Source of the DNA: Massiliimalia timonensis
Lineage (GTDB): Bacteria; Bacillota; Clostridia; Oscillospirales; Ruminococcaceae
Assembly (NCBI RefSeq): GCF_900186585.1
Contig: NZ_FYDD01000004.1
Location: 496,001 to 560,000, forward strand
Reading direction: 5' to 3'
Length of the DNA stretch: 64,000 nucleotides
In this document: positions 1-8,920 of the stretch, piece after piece
How positions within the stretch are numbered: position 1 is the stretch's first letter
Layout: each line of letters starts with the position of its first letter
Position numbers and translations under genes: made by a program
The notes under the pieces: model-generated
Told to the model about the DNA's origin: nothing
Seen by the model: the letters and a program-made list of their open reading frames with translations, nothing else
Database searches by the model: none

Positions 1-24
1 TTCGTTTCAGCTTTTTTCTTTATG

Positions 25-56
25 AAAAATGGCAGCCATTTCGGCTGCCATTTTTT
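25..56. terminator. Bidirectional intrinsic terminator
   Basis: A 13-bp perfect inverted repeat (25-37 and 43-55) with a 5-base loop is flanked by A-runs on the left and T-runs on the right. It overlaps the stop codon of the leftward beta-mannosidase gene and would end that transcript, and it could also end a rightward transcript entering from outside the window. Confidence 0.85.
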
Positions 57-2484
57 ATCGGATATCAAAAACACTTCGAACCTTAATACCAACAGGTGCC
101 CCGCTGATGATCTTAATGCGGCGGGTGCCGGCGTTCATATCAAAATAGTTGTCTTCTAATACCCAGTCTTCATTTTCATTGAATAGTTCAATGCCTTTTG
201 CATACTGCTTGGCAGTTACCACCAGTTCATTTCCATCCACAGCTACTGTGATCTGTGGATCTAAGAACTGGAAGTGCTTCGGCGCGCAGAACAATACAGT
301 ACCAGAAGAAATAACGTTTCCGTCCTGTTCCATTTCATAGCTTGCATATTGAGTGTGGATGTCCGCTTCCGGGAAACAGATCTTTTCCAGCCACAGGCTT
401 TGCAGCGCGGGGACGGTTACGACTTCTTCCCCGGATTTTAAAACAGAGGAATCGTTTTTGCGCAACGCCCAGCGCACAGTAACAGTCTGTTCCTGCATCG
501 TTTCATTCGCCACGTTCAAACGGATGCTCTTTTCAATATCCTGGCACTCTGCATTCACGTTTGGCTCCTGAGAGAGGGTCCCCTCTTCGCAGCAGGAAAG
601 CATTAACGGTGCGAAGAATCGTTTTGCATAGTAATGCAGCGCCTTCCAACGGCCGAAATAGTCGACAGAAGCCCAGCTTGCCACTGGCCAGCAGTCGTTA
701 AGCTGCCAGTAAATGGCGCCCATGCAGCGCCCGCGGTTCCTTCTCCAGTGTTCTACCCCGTATTTGATCGCCTCTGCCTGAAGCATCTGTGAAGCATACA
801 GCAAGGTACCGAATTCGGTAGGATACAGGTATGTCTGGTACATGTAATTCATGATCTTCCCGTTTGCCGAGTTGTTTCGCTGATGCTTTTCCATCACATA
901 GGAGAAAATATTCCGGTCTTCGGGCAGGGTAAAGCTTTCTACCGTTTTTTCGCACGGGAAAGACTGGAACCCAAATTCGGACGCATATCGGAAATAGAAA
1001 TTGCGGTAATCGGTGAACGGCTTGTTTCCGTGCCATACCTCCCAATAATGGACGTCTCCGCGGTTGGGGTCGTTCGGGTTATCAAAGGAACCGCCGGAGG
1101 ACGGGCTTGCAGGCCAGTAGAAGGTATTTGGATCGTACTCTTTTAAGATTTTCGGGAAAAGATATTCGTACATCTTGATGTAATCAGCTTTTTGCTTGTG
1201 AGTGGTCACCCATTCCCATTGATCTACGAACATTTCCATTTCGTTGTTACCGCACCAGAGTCCCAAGGAGGCGTGGTGGCGCAGACGTTTGATATTGTCG
1301 ATCAGCTCCTGATGGATATTTTCTTCAAAGTCCTCGGTCAGTTCATATACCGCGCAGGCAAACATCATATCCTGCCATACCACTAAGCCTAATTCATCAC
1401 AGGCGTCATAAAACCAGTCGTCAGGGTAATATCCGCCGCCCCAGACGCGGATAGAGTTATAGTTAGCAGCCACACACTGCTCCAGAAGCTTTCGTGTGCG
1501 CTCCGGCGTGATCCTGGAGAAGATGTTGTCCTCCGGGATGTAATCCCCGCCCATGGCAAAGATCTGTACGCCGTTGACTTCGTGCGCGAAGCTTTCCCCG
1601 TGCTCGTCCTTTTCAATGTGCATGGTCATAGTGCGCAGGCCGATCCGTTTTTCCCAGGTGTCCACCATTTCGCCGTCAGCAAACAGGTCGACCCGCACGG
1701 TATAAAGAGGCTGCGCGCCGTATCCGTTCGGCCACCAAAGCTGCGGGTTTTCCACGGAGATGGTTTCCGGGGAATCCTGATAGCTGGAAACTGTCCCATC
1801 AGGAGCTGTCAAGGTAACGGTGTAGGAAAGCTCAGCGTCGTCGCAGATCACGTCGGCGTCTACGTCTAGTTCCAGATCGACCGTCCCATTTTTGTGGTGC
1901 TGTGTGATATATACACTGTCGATCCGCGCTTCGTTGATCCCAAGCAGGACAATGTCCCGCCAAATCCCGGCATCGGGGAGTCTTGGACCCCAGTCCCAGC
2001 CAAACATGCAGTGTGCCTTGCGAATATGTGGGAAACCTACCATTGCATGTTCCGAACCGTCAACGATGATTTTTTTCTGCTCTTCTTTAATATATTTTGT
2101 AGGGGAATAGAACACGATTTTCAGTTCGTTTTCCTCATCCAACAGGTCGGTTACATCGAATTCCCAGACACGGTGCTGGTTGTTGGCATAGCCAAGCAGG
2201 GTACCGTTGAGGAAGACATCACAGATAGTATCCAGCCCGTCGCAGTGCAGCAGCACCTGCTTGCTTTCCCGGATCCCTTCCTCTGCGGTGAAAGTGGTGG
2301 TGTAATTGAAATCGTGATCCATGATCTTGAGCGCTTCCATTTCGTTGTCACGCCAGAACGGGTCTTCCATTTTCCCATTTTCCAGCAGGTCGTTGTACAC
2401 GGAACCCGGAACAATCGCAGGGATCTGTTCTGTTTCCCCAGAGATCTGCATGCTCCATCCGTGGTGCAGTTTTTGTCTTACCAT
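55..2484 (-). CDS. Beta-mannosidase, glycoside hydrolase family 2
   Basis: This 809-residue cytoplasmic-type enzyme has no signal peptide and is predicted to release terminal beta-mannose from manno-oligosaccharides or glycan cores. The N-terminal jelly-roll domain (about 1-185) and Ig-like domain precede a TIM barrel. The GH2 acid/base motif GNNEME places Glu415, and the nucleophile motif SEFGFQSFP places Glu503. Length is normal for bacterial GH2 mannosidases. The start is set by AGGAGG nine bases upstream. It is the last gene of a leftward group after xylB (13-base gap) and nagB, so it is probably co-transcribed with sugar kinase and deaminase genes. Beta-mannosidase is well supported over beta-galactosidase by the WDWGPRLP region; the exact substrate is inferred. 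Confidence 0.9.
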   Translation of the reverse strand: MVRQKLHHGWSMQISGETEQIPAIVPGSVYNDLLENGKMEDPFWRDNEMEALKIMDHDFNYTTTFTAEEGIRESKQVLLHCDGLDTICDVFLNGTLLGYANNQHRVWEFDVTDLLDEENELKIVFYSPTKYIKEEQKKIIVDGSEHAMVGFPHIRKAHCMFGWDWGPRLPDAGIWRDIVLLGINEARIDSVYITQHHKNGTVDLELDVDADVICDDAELSYTVTLTAPDGTVSSYQDSPETISVENPQLWWPNGYGAQPLYTVRVDLFADGEMVDTWEKRIGLRTMTMHIEKDEHGESFAHEVNGVQIFAMGGDYIPEDNIFSRITPERTRKLLEQCVAANYNSIRVWGGGYYPDDWFYDACDELGLVVWQDMMFACAVYELTEDFEENIHQELIDNIKRLRHHASLGLWCGNNEMEMFVDQWEWVTTHKQKADYIKMYEYLFPKILKEYDPNTFYWPASPSSGGSFDNPNDPNRGDVHYWEVWHGNKPFTDYRNFYFRYASEFGFQSFPCEKTVESFTLPEDRNIFSYVMEKHQRNNSANGKIMNYMYQTYLYPTEFGTLLYASQMLQAEAIKYGVEHWRRNRGRCMGAIYWQLNDCWPVASWASVDYFGRWKALHYYAKRFFAPLMLSCCEEGTLSQEPNVNAECQDIEKSIRLNVANETMQEQTVTVRWALRKNDSSVLKSGEEVVTVPALQSLWLEKICFPEADIHTQYASYEMEQDGNVISSGTVLFCAPKHFQFLDPQITVAVDGNELVVTAKQYAKGIELFNENEDWVLEDNYFDMNAGTRRIKIISGAPVGIKVRSVFDIR

Positions 2485-2497
2485 GTGTGAATTCCTC

Positions 2498-3973
2498 CTA
2501 ATATAGCTCTTTTAATTTCGGGTATAAGGCCCGATAGGTCTGATATAATTCCTGATAGATGCAGACCCGTTCCGGGTCCGGTAAAGCGTAGGCCGTACCA
2601 GGATGCACCATTTGCTCGCAGGCCTGGGAAAGATCTGCATAAAACCCGCTTCCTGTCGCTGCCAGAATCACCGCACCAAGGGCCGCTTGTTCTGACGAAG
2701 ACGTGGTACGGATCTCATGTCCTAAAATATCCGCTTGGATCTGAAGCCAGAGCTTGCTGTTAGCGCCGCCGCCCGAGGCAACTACGGTGTGAATCGGAAG
2801 ATGCAAAGCCTCCAGTATTTCCATGGAATCCTTTAAGGCGAACACGACCCCTTCCATGACCGCCCGGTACATGTGAAGATAACTGTGCTCAAGCCCCAAC
2901 CCAAAGAACACCCCTTTTGCCGAGGCATCTAAATGCGGCGTGCGCTCCCCGCACAAATAGGGCAGGAATACCGGGCCTTTTGCCGACACAGGGAGTTTTG
3001 CGGCCTGTTCGTCCAATTCCCGGTAATTTGTATCCCGAAGCACCTGACCGGTAAACCATTTCAGGGACAATCCGGCGCTGAGCATTGCCCCCATGACATA
3101 AAACATTCCTTTATCCGCATGGGCAAAGGTGTTGGTATTCCCTTTCGGGTTCCACACAGGGCCGAAAGAAGGGGTGCAGATCTGTCCGGAAGTGCCAATA
3201 TTGGAAGTGGCGGTTCCGGGCTTTAAAACGCCGTTCCCCAAAAGCTGGGCAGCTTGGTCGCCCGCGCCGAACACGACTGGCGTACCGGCCGCCAGCCCAG
3301 TTTGGGCGGCGGCTGTTTGGGAAATAACACCGGCATGGTCATACGGCAGGCTGACCTGTGGGAACTGGTGTTGTGAAAGGCCAAGCAACTGCAATAACTG
3401 CCGCGACCATTCCCCGTGGCGAATATCATAAAATAGGGAGGCGGAGGCGTCGGTGATCTCGGTTCCGATCTCGCCAGTGAGACAATAGCGGATATAATCC
3501 TTAGGCAGCAGGATGCAGGTGATTTTTTCAAACAGCTGTGGCTCATGCTTTTTGACCCAGAAAACCGAAGGCGGCTGAGAGCCGCTGAACAACGGATTAT
3601 ACAGGCTTTGAAACAGGCTATCCCCTAACCATTCGGATAGCTGACCGGCCTCTACTTGGGCACGTCCGTCGCAGTGAAGAATAGCGGGGCGAAGCACGTT
3701 TCCCTTCCTGCCCAGAAGAACGGTACCGTGCATTTGCCCGGAAAGACCGACGGCTTTTATTTTTTCTCCGGACAGGTTCCCCTTTTTTAATGCGCCGGAA
3801 ATAGCGGATCGGGTGGCGCTCCACCAGGTAAGCGGGTCTTGTTCCGCATACCCTTGCTGTGGGACAGCGACATCGTAATCGACATGATGGGCGGAGATTT
3901 TCTGCCCCGTTTGGTCTGCAATGAAGCATTTGACGCTGGAAGTACCCAGATCAATCCCTGCAAAATAAGGCAT
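2498..3973 (-). CDS. xylB: Xylulokinase-like FGGY sugar kinase
   Basis: A 491-residue FGGY carbohydrate kinase predicted to phosphorylate D-xylulose with ATP. The N-terminal phosphate loop GIDLGTSSVK (residues 6-15), the SGQMHG motif typical of xylulokinases, the AGDQAA catalytic-Asp segment, and the C-terminal ASGGGANS nucleotide-binding motif are all present. Length fits XylB (about 490-500). The start ATG has AAAGGAG nine bases upstream. The gene lies between nagB (30-base gap) and beta-mannosidase (13-base gap) with no xylose isomerase in view, so the substrate could be another ketose. The xylulokinase call rests on SGQMHG and overall resemblance to Bacillus XylB. Confidence 0.85.
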   Translation of the reverse strand: MPYFAGIDLGTSSVKCFIADQTGQKISAHHVDYDVAVPQQGYAEQDPLTWWSATRSAISGALKKGNLSGEKIKAVGLSGQMHGTVLLGRKGNVLRPAILHCDGRAQVEAGQLSEWLGDSLFQSLYNPLFSGSQPPSVFWVKKHEPQLFEKITCILLPKDYIRYCLTGEIGTEITDASASLFYDIRHGEWSRQLLQLLGLSQHQFPQVSLPYDHAGVISQTAAAQTGLAAGTPVVFGAGDQAAQLLGNGVLKPGTATSNIGTSGQICTPSFGPVWNPKGNTNTFAHADKGMFYVMGAMLSAGLSLKWFTGQVLRDTNYRELDEQAAKLPVSAKGPVFLPYLCGERTPHLDASAKGVFFGLGLEHSYLHMYRAVMEGVVFALKDSMEILEALHLPIHTVVASGGGANSKLWLQIQADILGHEIRTTSSSEQAALGAVILAATGSGFYADLSQACEQMVHPGTAYALPDPERVCIYQELYQTYRALYPKLKELY

Positions 3974-4003
3974 GGTTATGTACTCCTTTGCTGGTGGTGA
4001 GGC

Positions 4004-4717
4004 TTAAAGTGCGTTGCAGGCAACTACAGTCAGATCCGGGTGCAGTTGTAAAATAGAAGCCGGCACATTTGGCGTGACAGGACCAAACAAAGACTGGTGC
4101 AGAATATCGCGCTTGTCCTCTCCGTTGACGATTAGCAGGATTTTTTTGGCCTGCATGATAGATTTGATCCCCATGGTGATCGCCTTGCGTGGTACTTCGT
4201 CAATGCTGTCAAAGAACCGTGCGTTCGCCTGAATGGTGCTTTCTCCCAAGGCGACGCAGTGGGTCGTTTTTTCAAACGCACCGCTTGGTTCATTAAAGCC
4301 GATGTGGCCGTTGTGCCCCAGTCCCAGAAGCTGAAGGTCGATCCCGCCCAGCGAAGCGATCAGGGAATCGTAACGCCGGCATTCCGCGGCAACATCTTCT
4401 GCTTTTCCATTTGGAACATGGGTTTGTTCCATGTTGATATTTACCCTGTTAAACAAGTGCTGGTTCATGAAATAGCGGTAACTTTGTTCATGGGACCCAT
4501 CCAGTCCGCAGTATTCGTCCAAATTGACGGTAGTTACCTCGGAAAAATCCAGATCCCCTTTTTGATACCATTCTACAAGCTGGTCATAAGTGCCGATCGG
4601 CGAAGAGCCGGTCGCCAGGCCCAACACACTGTGAGGATGCAGAATGATCTGTGCTGAAATGATATTGGCCGCTTTTCTGCTCATGTCCTGAGGACTGTCT
4701 GCTTTGAGAAGTTTCAT
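4004..4717 (-). CDS. nagB: Glucosamine-6-phosphate deaminase
   Basis: A 237-residue enzyme of the NagB family, which converts glucosamine-6-phosphate to fructose-6-phosphate and ammonia. The phosphate-binding LGLATGSSPIGTY (from residue 32), NLDEYCGL with the base Asp67, and the active-site GHNGHIGFNEP (His138, Glu143) match short Gram-positive NagB proteins, which lack the allosteric extension of the E. coli enzyme. AAGGAG lies eight bases before the ATG. It is the first gene of the nagB-xylB-mannosidase group. No nagA is in the window, so the source of its substrate is not shown. Confidence 0.92.
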   Translation of the reverse strand: MKLLKADSPQDMSRKAANIISAQIILHPHSVLGLATGSSPIGTYDQLVEWYQKGDLDFSEVTTVNLDEYCGLDGSHEQSYRYFMNQHLFNRVNINMEQTHVPNGKAEDVAAECRRYDSLIASLGGIDLQLLGLGHNGHIGFNEPSGAFEKTTHCVALGESTIQANARFFDSIDEVPRKAITMGIKSIMQAKKILLIVNGEDKRDILHQSLFGPVTPNVPASILQLHPDLTVVACNAL

Positions 4718-4929
4718 AGCCTAATCTCCTTTTTCAGATAATGAACTTGTCAGGTTGAAACGAAAGGTTTTTATCCATCAGAAAGGAAATGTGTTCCCTT
4801 TCTTCATTACTTTTATTATAAAAGAAAGTGAAAAAAATTACTAGAGAGAATCTATAAAAATATAGAAAAAAACTCACCAGATGTTGGAACAGTCTTCTAA
4901 CATCTGGTGAGAATAGGAATTTGTTTATT
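4718..4929. other. Intergenic region upstream of nagB
   Basis: It holds the terminator of the oxidoreductase gene (4866-4911) and a TATAAT -10 candidate on the minus strand at 4815-4820. No good -35 is visible. A 68-codon minus-strand open frame here is low-complexity and has no supported ribosome binding site. Confidence 0.5.
4866..4911 (-). terminator. Intrinsic terminator of the Gfo/Idh gene
   Basis: A 13-bp perfect stem (4873-4885 with 4899-4911) is followed on the minus strand by a run of seven T. It separates the oxidoreductase gene from nagB, so nagB needs its own promoter. Confidence 0.88.
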
Positions 4930-5985
4930 TTATGCTTCAAAATCTACGACGATGTGATCTTCTGCTGATTTTTTGATCGCTTCCATGAGCCTTAATACAC
5001 GCAGGACCTCATCATTTTTCACAATGATTTCAGCTTTTCCGGAAATTGCGTCCATGACATTGCGGTAATAATCGTGAACATCTGCACGAACGATCGGCAA
5101 TGGGTCGGTGTGAATGGTCTCTTCTGTACGCGGGGCCATGGTCTTTGTCAGGCCGGCAGCCGTTCTGATCGGTACGGCGTCGTTTTTGCTCCAGTCGGTG
5201 ATGCGGGTGATCTTCCCGGATAGATCCCAGTCTTCGATGACAGCAGTACCGTTCTGCCCCAGCAGATACCAGCGCGGAAGATTGATAAAGTTGCTGGTTC
5301 CCACTTCCAGCATGTAGATAAGCCCATTGTCAAAGGTCAGTTCGCAGGTAAAACCGTCGTCTACCAGTTCGTTGGTCACATGAGTAAAGGAGGAATATAC
5401 CTTGGATACTTTGTGCGGGATCATCTGAAGCGCCTGGTCCAGAATATGGACGCCCCAATCCAGCAGCATGCCGCCGCCGTGCTCCGGTTCCTGGCGCCAG
5501 TCACCCGGGATTCCCCGGGATCCATGCACCCTTGATTCAATGCGGAACATGCTGCCCAGCATGTTTTCATCATAGATTTTCTTGGCGGTGCGGAAGTCCT
5601 CGTCCCAACGGCGGTTTTGGTGTACCACCAGCAACTTGCCGCATTCTTTTGCCACAGCCATCATTTCTTCAAAATCTTTGGAATACATGGTTGCAGGCTT
5701 TTCGCAGATCGCATGTTTCCCGGCCTTCAAAGCACGGATCACGATATCTTTATGTGCGTCGTTCGGGGTAGCGCACAGGACGATATCCACCTTTTCATCC
5801 TGCAACACTTCTTCAAAGCTGTTGTATGGGGTGATCCCATGCTCCCTAGCAAACTGCTGACGCTCTTCTTTGATGTCAAAACTGCCGCAGATCTCCATGT
5901 TTTCTACATCGGCGATCAGTTCCCTGTGCCAGTTGCCCATGCCTCCCAAGCCGACAATGGCGACCTGAAATGTGTTTCCTACCAT
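4930..5985 (-). CDS. Gfo/Idh/MocA family NAD(P)-dependent oxidoreductase
   Basis: A 351-residue sugar-type dehydrogenase. The N-terminal Rossmann fold shows GLGGMG (12-17), the family EKP motif (Glu95-Lys96-Pro97), and the C-terminal domain has the GGGMLLDWGVHILD segment whose Asp176 and His180 fit the catalytic positions. Family members oxidise or epimerise inositols, sugars and nucleotide sugars; the substrate cannot be told from sequence. GAGGAG lies upstream of the ATG. It is transcribed alone, with its own promoter and terminator, divergent from the IlvD/Edd dehydratase gene, which suggests a shared sugar-acid or sugar pathway. Confidence 0.88.
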   Translation of the reverse strand: MVGNTFQVAIVGLGGMGNWHRELIADVENMEICGSFDIKEERQQFAREHGITPYNSFEEVLQDEKVDIVLCATPNDAHKDIVIRALKAGKHAICEKPATMYSKDFEEMMAVAKECGKLLVVHQNRRWDEDFRTAKKIYDENMLGSMFRIESRVHGSRGIPGDWRQEPEHGGGMLLDWGVHILDQALQMIPHKVSKVYSSFTHVTNELVDDGFTCELTFDNGLIYMLEVGTSNFINLPRWYLLGQNGTAVIEDWDLSGKITRITDWSKNDAVPIRTAAGLTKTMAPRTEETIHTDPLPIVRADVHDYYRNVMDAISGKAEIIVKNDEVLRVLRLMEAIKKSAEDHIVVDFEA

Positions 5986-6023
5986 AAAATACCCTCCTCA
6001 AGAAGTTTTTCTTCTACCTGCTA

Positions 6024-6053
6024 TTATACAGCATTCGGCTGAGTTTGCGCAAT
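6024..6053 (-). promoter_or_regulatory. Sigma-A type promoter of the Gfo/Idh gene
   Basis: On the minus strand TTGCGC (6053-6048) and TATAAT (6029-6024) are 18 bases apart, about 40 bases before the start codon. Confidence 0.6.
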
Positions 6054-6097
6054 AACCGATATGAATTTCTGAGAAAATTATTTTTTATTTCCGGGCT

Positions 6098-6141
6098 CTG
6101 GAAAAAAGAAACAGTGTTTCCTTTTGGGAACGCTGTTTCTT
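6098..6141 (-). terminator. Terminator-like hairpin without an obvious gene
   Basis: A 16-bp imperfect stem (6106-6121 with 6126-6141) with a TTTT loop is followed on the minus strand by a T-rich run. It lies in the divergent region between the oxidoreductase and dehydratase genes, where no leftward gene ends. It may end a short antisense or small RNA or act as a DNA palindrome. Confidence 0.5.
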
Positions 6142-6306
6142 GGTGAAAAGACAGAGGAAAAGAGGGTGATTTTCAGTAAAAATTTTCATGGATTTTTGAG
6201 AGGAAATAAGGTAAGCTGAAGACAGCGTATTTTATTCTTTTTAAACGGTGCCTGCGAATAAGCTTGCGTGCCACTTTAAAAATGCCGCAGGGACAGGAGG
6301 AAGAAC
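6142..6306. other. Leader region of the IlvD/Edd gene
   Basis: No convincing rightward promoter or riboswitch fold was recognised. The region ends in AGGAGG six bases before the dehydratase ATG. Confidence 0.4.
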
Positions 6307-8019
6307 ATGAAAACAAGAAGCCAGGATATTTTGCACGGTCCGGAATGGGCAAATGTGCGTGCCTTATATAAGGCGGGCGGATACACGGACAAGGAGCTGA
6401 AAAGACCAGTGATCGGGATCGTTAGTTCCTTTAATACGATTTGCCCGGGACATGTGATTTTTCGGCAGATGACCCAAAGGGTGCGGGAGGGGATTCAGGC
6501 CGCGGGGGGAATGCCTGTAGAATTTGGGACTATTGGCGCCTGTGACGGGATCGCGATGGGACATAAAGGGATGCGTTATATCCTTCCTACCCGTGAAATG
6601 ATCGCCAATGATATTGAAGCAATGGCACAGGCGCATAGATTGGACGGATTGGTACTGTTAGGCGCCTGTGATAAGATCGTGCCGGGGATGCTGATGGCGG
6701 CAGTACGGCTGAACCTGCCGGCGGTTTTAGTCAATGGCGGGCCCAGCCTGCCGGGGCGCATGAAAGAAAATAATCCATATGGCGGGGAATATATCGACCA
6801 TTCTATCATTCAGCAGTCGGAAGGGGCTTTGAAGGCTGGGCTGATCGATGAAGAGCAGTTTGCATGGATCGAGGATCACGCAGTTCCGACGATCGGCTCC
6901 TGTGCCATGCTGGGGACTGCGAATACAATGGGCTGCCTTGCGGAGGCAATGGGGCTGATGCTGCCGGGAACAGCGACGATCCCGGCGGTTTACAGCCAGC
7001 GTTTGGTAGCGGCATATCAAAGCGGGACTGCCGTTATGGAATTGGTAAAGCAAAACCTATGTCCACGGGATATTATCACCAAACAGGCGTTATCCAACGC
7101 GGTAAGGGTAAACTCTGCGATTGGGGGCTCCACCAATGCGGTACTGCACCTGTTGGCGGTAGCATACGAAGCCGGGGTTGATTTTTCTGTTTTTGAGATC
7201 GGGGAAATCTGCAAGGATATTCCACATATGACCCCTATGATCCCAGCCGGAAAATATACCCTGCTGGATTTTTATGAAGCCGGCGGGATTCCGGCTATGA
7301 TGAAAGAATTGGAGCCGTTCTTGGCGATGGAACAGAAGACCTGTACCGGAAAAACGTTGCGGGACAATTTGCTCCATGCGAAAAAATATAACGGAGAGGT
7401 GATCCGTTCTTTGGAGGATCCAGTACACCGGCGTGCGGGGATCGGTATTTTAAAGGGAAACCTTGCGCCGGAGGGCGCGGTGACCAAACCCTCCGCCATC
7501 CCGGATGAGGCGCTGTATTTTTCCGGCCCCGCAAAGATTTATGAAGGCGAGGAGGAGGCCCTTGCGGGAATTCGTGCCGGACAGGTTCAAGCAGGGCAGG
7601 TGCTTGTGATCCGAAACGAAGGACCGAAAGGAGGCCCGGGAATGCCGGAAATGTATAAGGCAATGAAGCTGTTGGTCGGCATGGACCTGGGAGGTAAGGT
7701 ATGCGTTGTCACCGATGGACGTTTTTCAGGCTCTAACAACGGCTGCTTTGTAGGCCACATCTGTCCGGAAGCGGCGGAGGATGGACCGATCGCATATTTA
7801 CAGGACGGGGATATCATTACGGTTGACGTACAGAGCGGTCTGATTGAAGCGCCGGAAGTAAACTTTGAAAAGCGCCGCGCAGATTCTCCATATCAATACC
7901 GAAGACAGGTGAACGGATACCTGTACCAGTATGCGAAGAATGTTAAAAATGCCTCTCACGGGGCGGTCATCCCGGTGTGTGAGGAAACGGAAACCACTGC
8001 CCTTATTCCCTTTCGGTGA
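6307..8019 (+). CDS. IlvD/Edd family dehydratase (dihydroxy-acid or sugar-acid dehydratase)
   Basis: A 570-residue iron-sulfur dehydratase. The three expected cluster cysteines are in TICPGH (Cys46), GACDKIVPG (Cys121) and GSCAMLGTANTM (Cys199); Asp80 in ACDGIAMG and Asp122-Lys123 fit the Mg2+ site; PKGGPGMPEM is near the C-terminus. The third motif reads GSCAMLGT where most IlvD proteins have GSCGGMFT or GSCxGMxT, and the first lacks PCN. No ilvB, ilvN, ilvC or leu gene is nearby; neighbours are sugar genes. It may therefore dehydrate a sugar acid (xylonate, gluconate or similar) rather than serve branched-chain amino-acid synthesis. The family is certain, the substrate is not. Confidence 0.88.
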   Translation: MKTRSQDILHGPEWANVRALYKAGGYTDKELKRPVIGIVSSFNTICPGHVIFRQMTQRVREGIQAAGGMPVEFGTIGACDGIAMGHKGMRYILPTREMIANDIEAMAQAHRLDGLVLLGACDKIVPGMLMAAVRLNLPAVLVNGGPSLPGRMKENNPYGGEYIDHSIIQQSEGALKAGLIDEEQFAWIEDHAVPTIGSCAMLGTANTMGCLAEAMGLMLPGTATIPAVYSQRLVAAYQSGTAVMELVKQNLCPRDIITKQALSNAVRVNSAIGGSTNAVLHLLAVAYEAGVDFSVFEIGEICKDIPHMTPMIPAGKYTLLDFYEAGGIPAMMKELEPFLAMEQKTCTGKTLRDNLLHAKKYNGEVIRSLEDPVHRRAGIGILKGNLAPEGAVTKPSAIPDEALYFSGPAKIYEGEEEALAGIRAGQVQAGQVLVIRNEGPKGGPGMPEMYKAMKLLVGMDLGGKVCVVTDGRFSGSNNGCFVGHICPEAAEDGPIAYLQDGDIITVDVQSGLIEAPEVNFEKRRADSPYQYRRQVNGYLYQYAKNVKNASHGAVIPVCEETETTALIPFR

Positions 8020-8118
8020 ATGGCTGAACGACGCGGCTTTTTGTTCTAAGGTCCAGCTCATGAAATGGGAAGCCGTTCAGAGGCTCGGTACCGGGACAGC
8101 GGATACGGTGCCGGCGAT

Positions 8119-8164
8119 AAATAAAAGACAGGACAATGCCAAAGCACTGTCCTGTCTTTTATTT
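8119..8164. terminator. Bidirectional terminator between IlvD/Edd and birA genes
   Basis: A 17-bp perfect inverted repeat (8119-8135 with 8148-8164) with flanking A- and T-rich ends lies between convergent genes. It overlaps the stop codon of the leftward biotin ligase gene. Confidence 0.85.
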
Positions 8165-8909
8165 ATACATATCCGTACAGTCCCCGCACGGATGCTTCGC
8201 CGCTGTTGACGGAAAAGGTCTTTCCATCTTTTTGGCATAAAAGATTCCCGTTTTCCAATATCCCGATTGCCGTAGCGACTACTTCCTGCTTTTGATAGAT
8301 CACCCGCACTTCTTTCCCGGTGTTTATCAGTTTAGCCTGATATTCTTCCCGGAGCGGCTCAAATCCGCGCTGTATAAACAGGGAAAGAGTGTCGTCGAAG
8401 GCTTGGATCAGTCGGTCGCGTGTTTGGGGGATAGAAAAATTTTTCCCCAGTTCAATCGCAAGGGAGGTCGCGTAAGGGAGCGTTTCCTCTGAAAAATCCT
8501 TTGCGGTTTGATTTAGGTTGATACCGATTCCGCTGATGACTGCCGTTTCACTTCCCTTGATACAGCTTTCACACAGGATCCCGCAGATCTTCTTTTGATG
8601 GAGAAGGACGTCGTTTGGCCATTTGATTTGAAACAGTTCGTCTGTCTGCGGCTGGAGCGCCCGGCAAACTGCAACAGCGCTGATCAGCGGAAGCATAGAA
8701 AAATCAAATTGGGGACGCTTTAGGACAAAAGTTAGGTAAAGCGCCTGTCCGGGAGGACTTGCCCAATGCCGCCCCAGCCGTCCCTTGCCGGCAGTTTGGC
8801 AGTCTGCTGTGATGACGCATTGTTCGGGCAGGCTGCCGAGGTTTTCTTTTGCATAGGTATTGGTGGAAGCAAGCTCTTGAAATGAAATAACAGGGTATGG
8901 ATGGTTCAT
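8163..8909 (-). CDS. Biotin-[acetyl-CoA-carboxylase] ligase, catalytic domain only
   Basis: A 248-residue BirA/BPL enzyme that attaches biotin to carboxylase or decarboxylase carrier domains. It lacks the N-terminal helix-turn-helix, starting directly with ISFQELASTNTYAKEN. The biotinyl-AMP loop GKGRLGRHWASPPG, the KWPNDVL lysine motif and GIGINLN are present, as is a C-terminal SH3-like domain. It follows the yfcE-like gene by 11 bases, so the two are probably one transcript. A second, bifunctional BirA with the DNA-binding domain is at 37202-38185; this short copy cannot repress transcription on its own. Confidence 0.9.
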   Translation of the reverse strand: MNHPYPVISFQELASTNTYAKENLGSLPEQCVITADCQTAGKGRLGRHWASPPGQALYLTFVLKRPQFDFSMLPLISAVAVCRALQPQTDELFQIKWPNDVLLHQKKICGILCESCIKGSETAVISGIGINLNQTAKDFSEETLPYATSLAIELGKNFSIPQTRDRLIQAFDDTLSLFIQRGFEPLREEYQAKLINTGKEVRVIYQKQEVVATAIGILENGNLLCQKDGKTFSVNSGEASVRGLYGYV

Positions 8910-8920
8910 TGGCTCCTCCT

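Noticed and set aside
4734-4940. A 68-codon minus-strand open frame upstream of nagB
   Set aside because: It spans the terminator of the oxidoreductase gene, has low-complexity Phe/Lys composition and no ribosome binding site of note.
8020-8118. Possible riboswitch or small RNA after the IlvD/Edd gene
   Set aside because: Only short weak inverted repeats are visible and the stretch is best seen as the 3-prime end of the dehydratase transcript.
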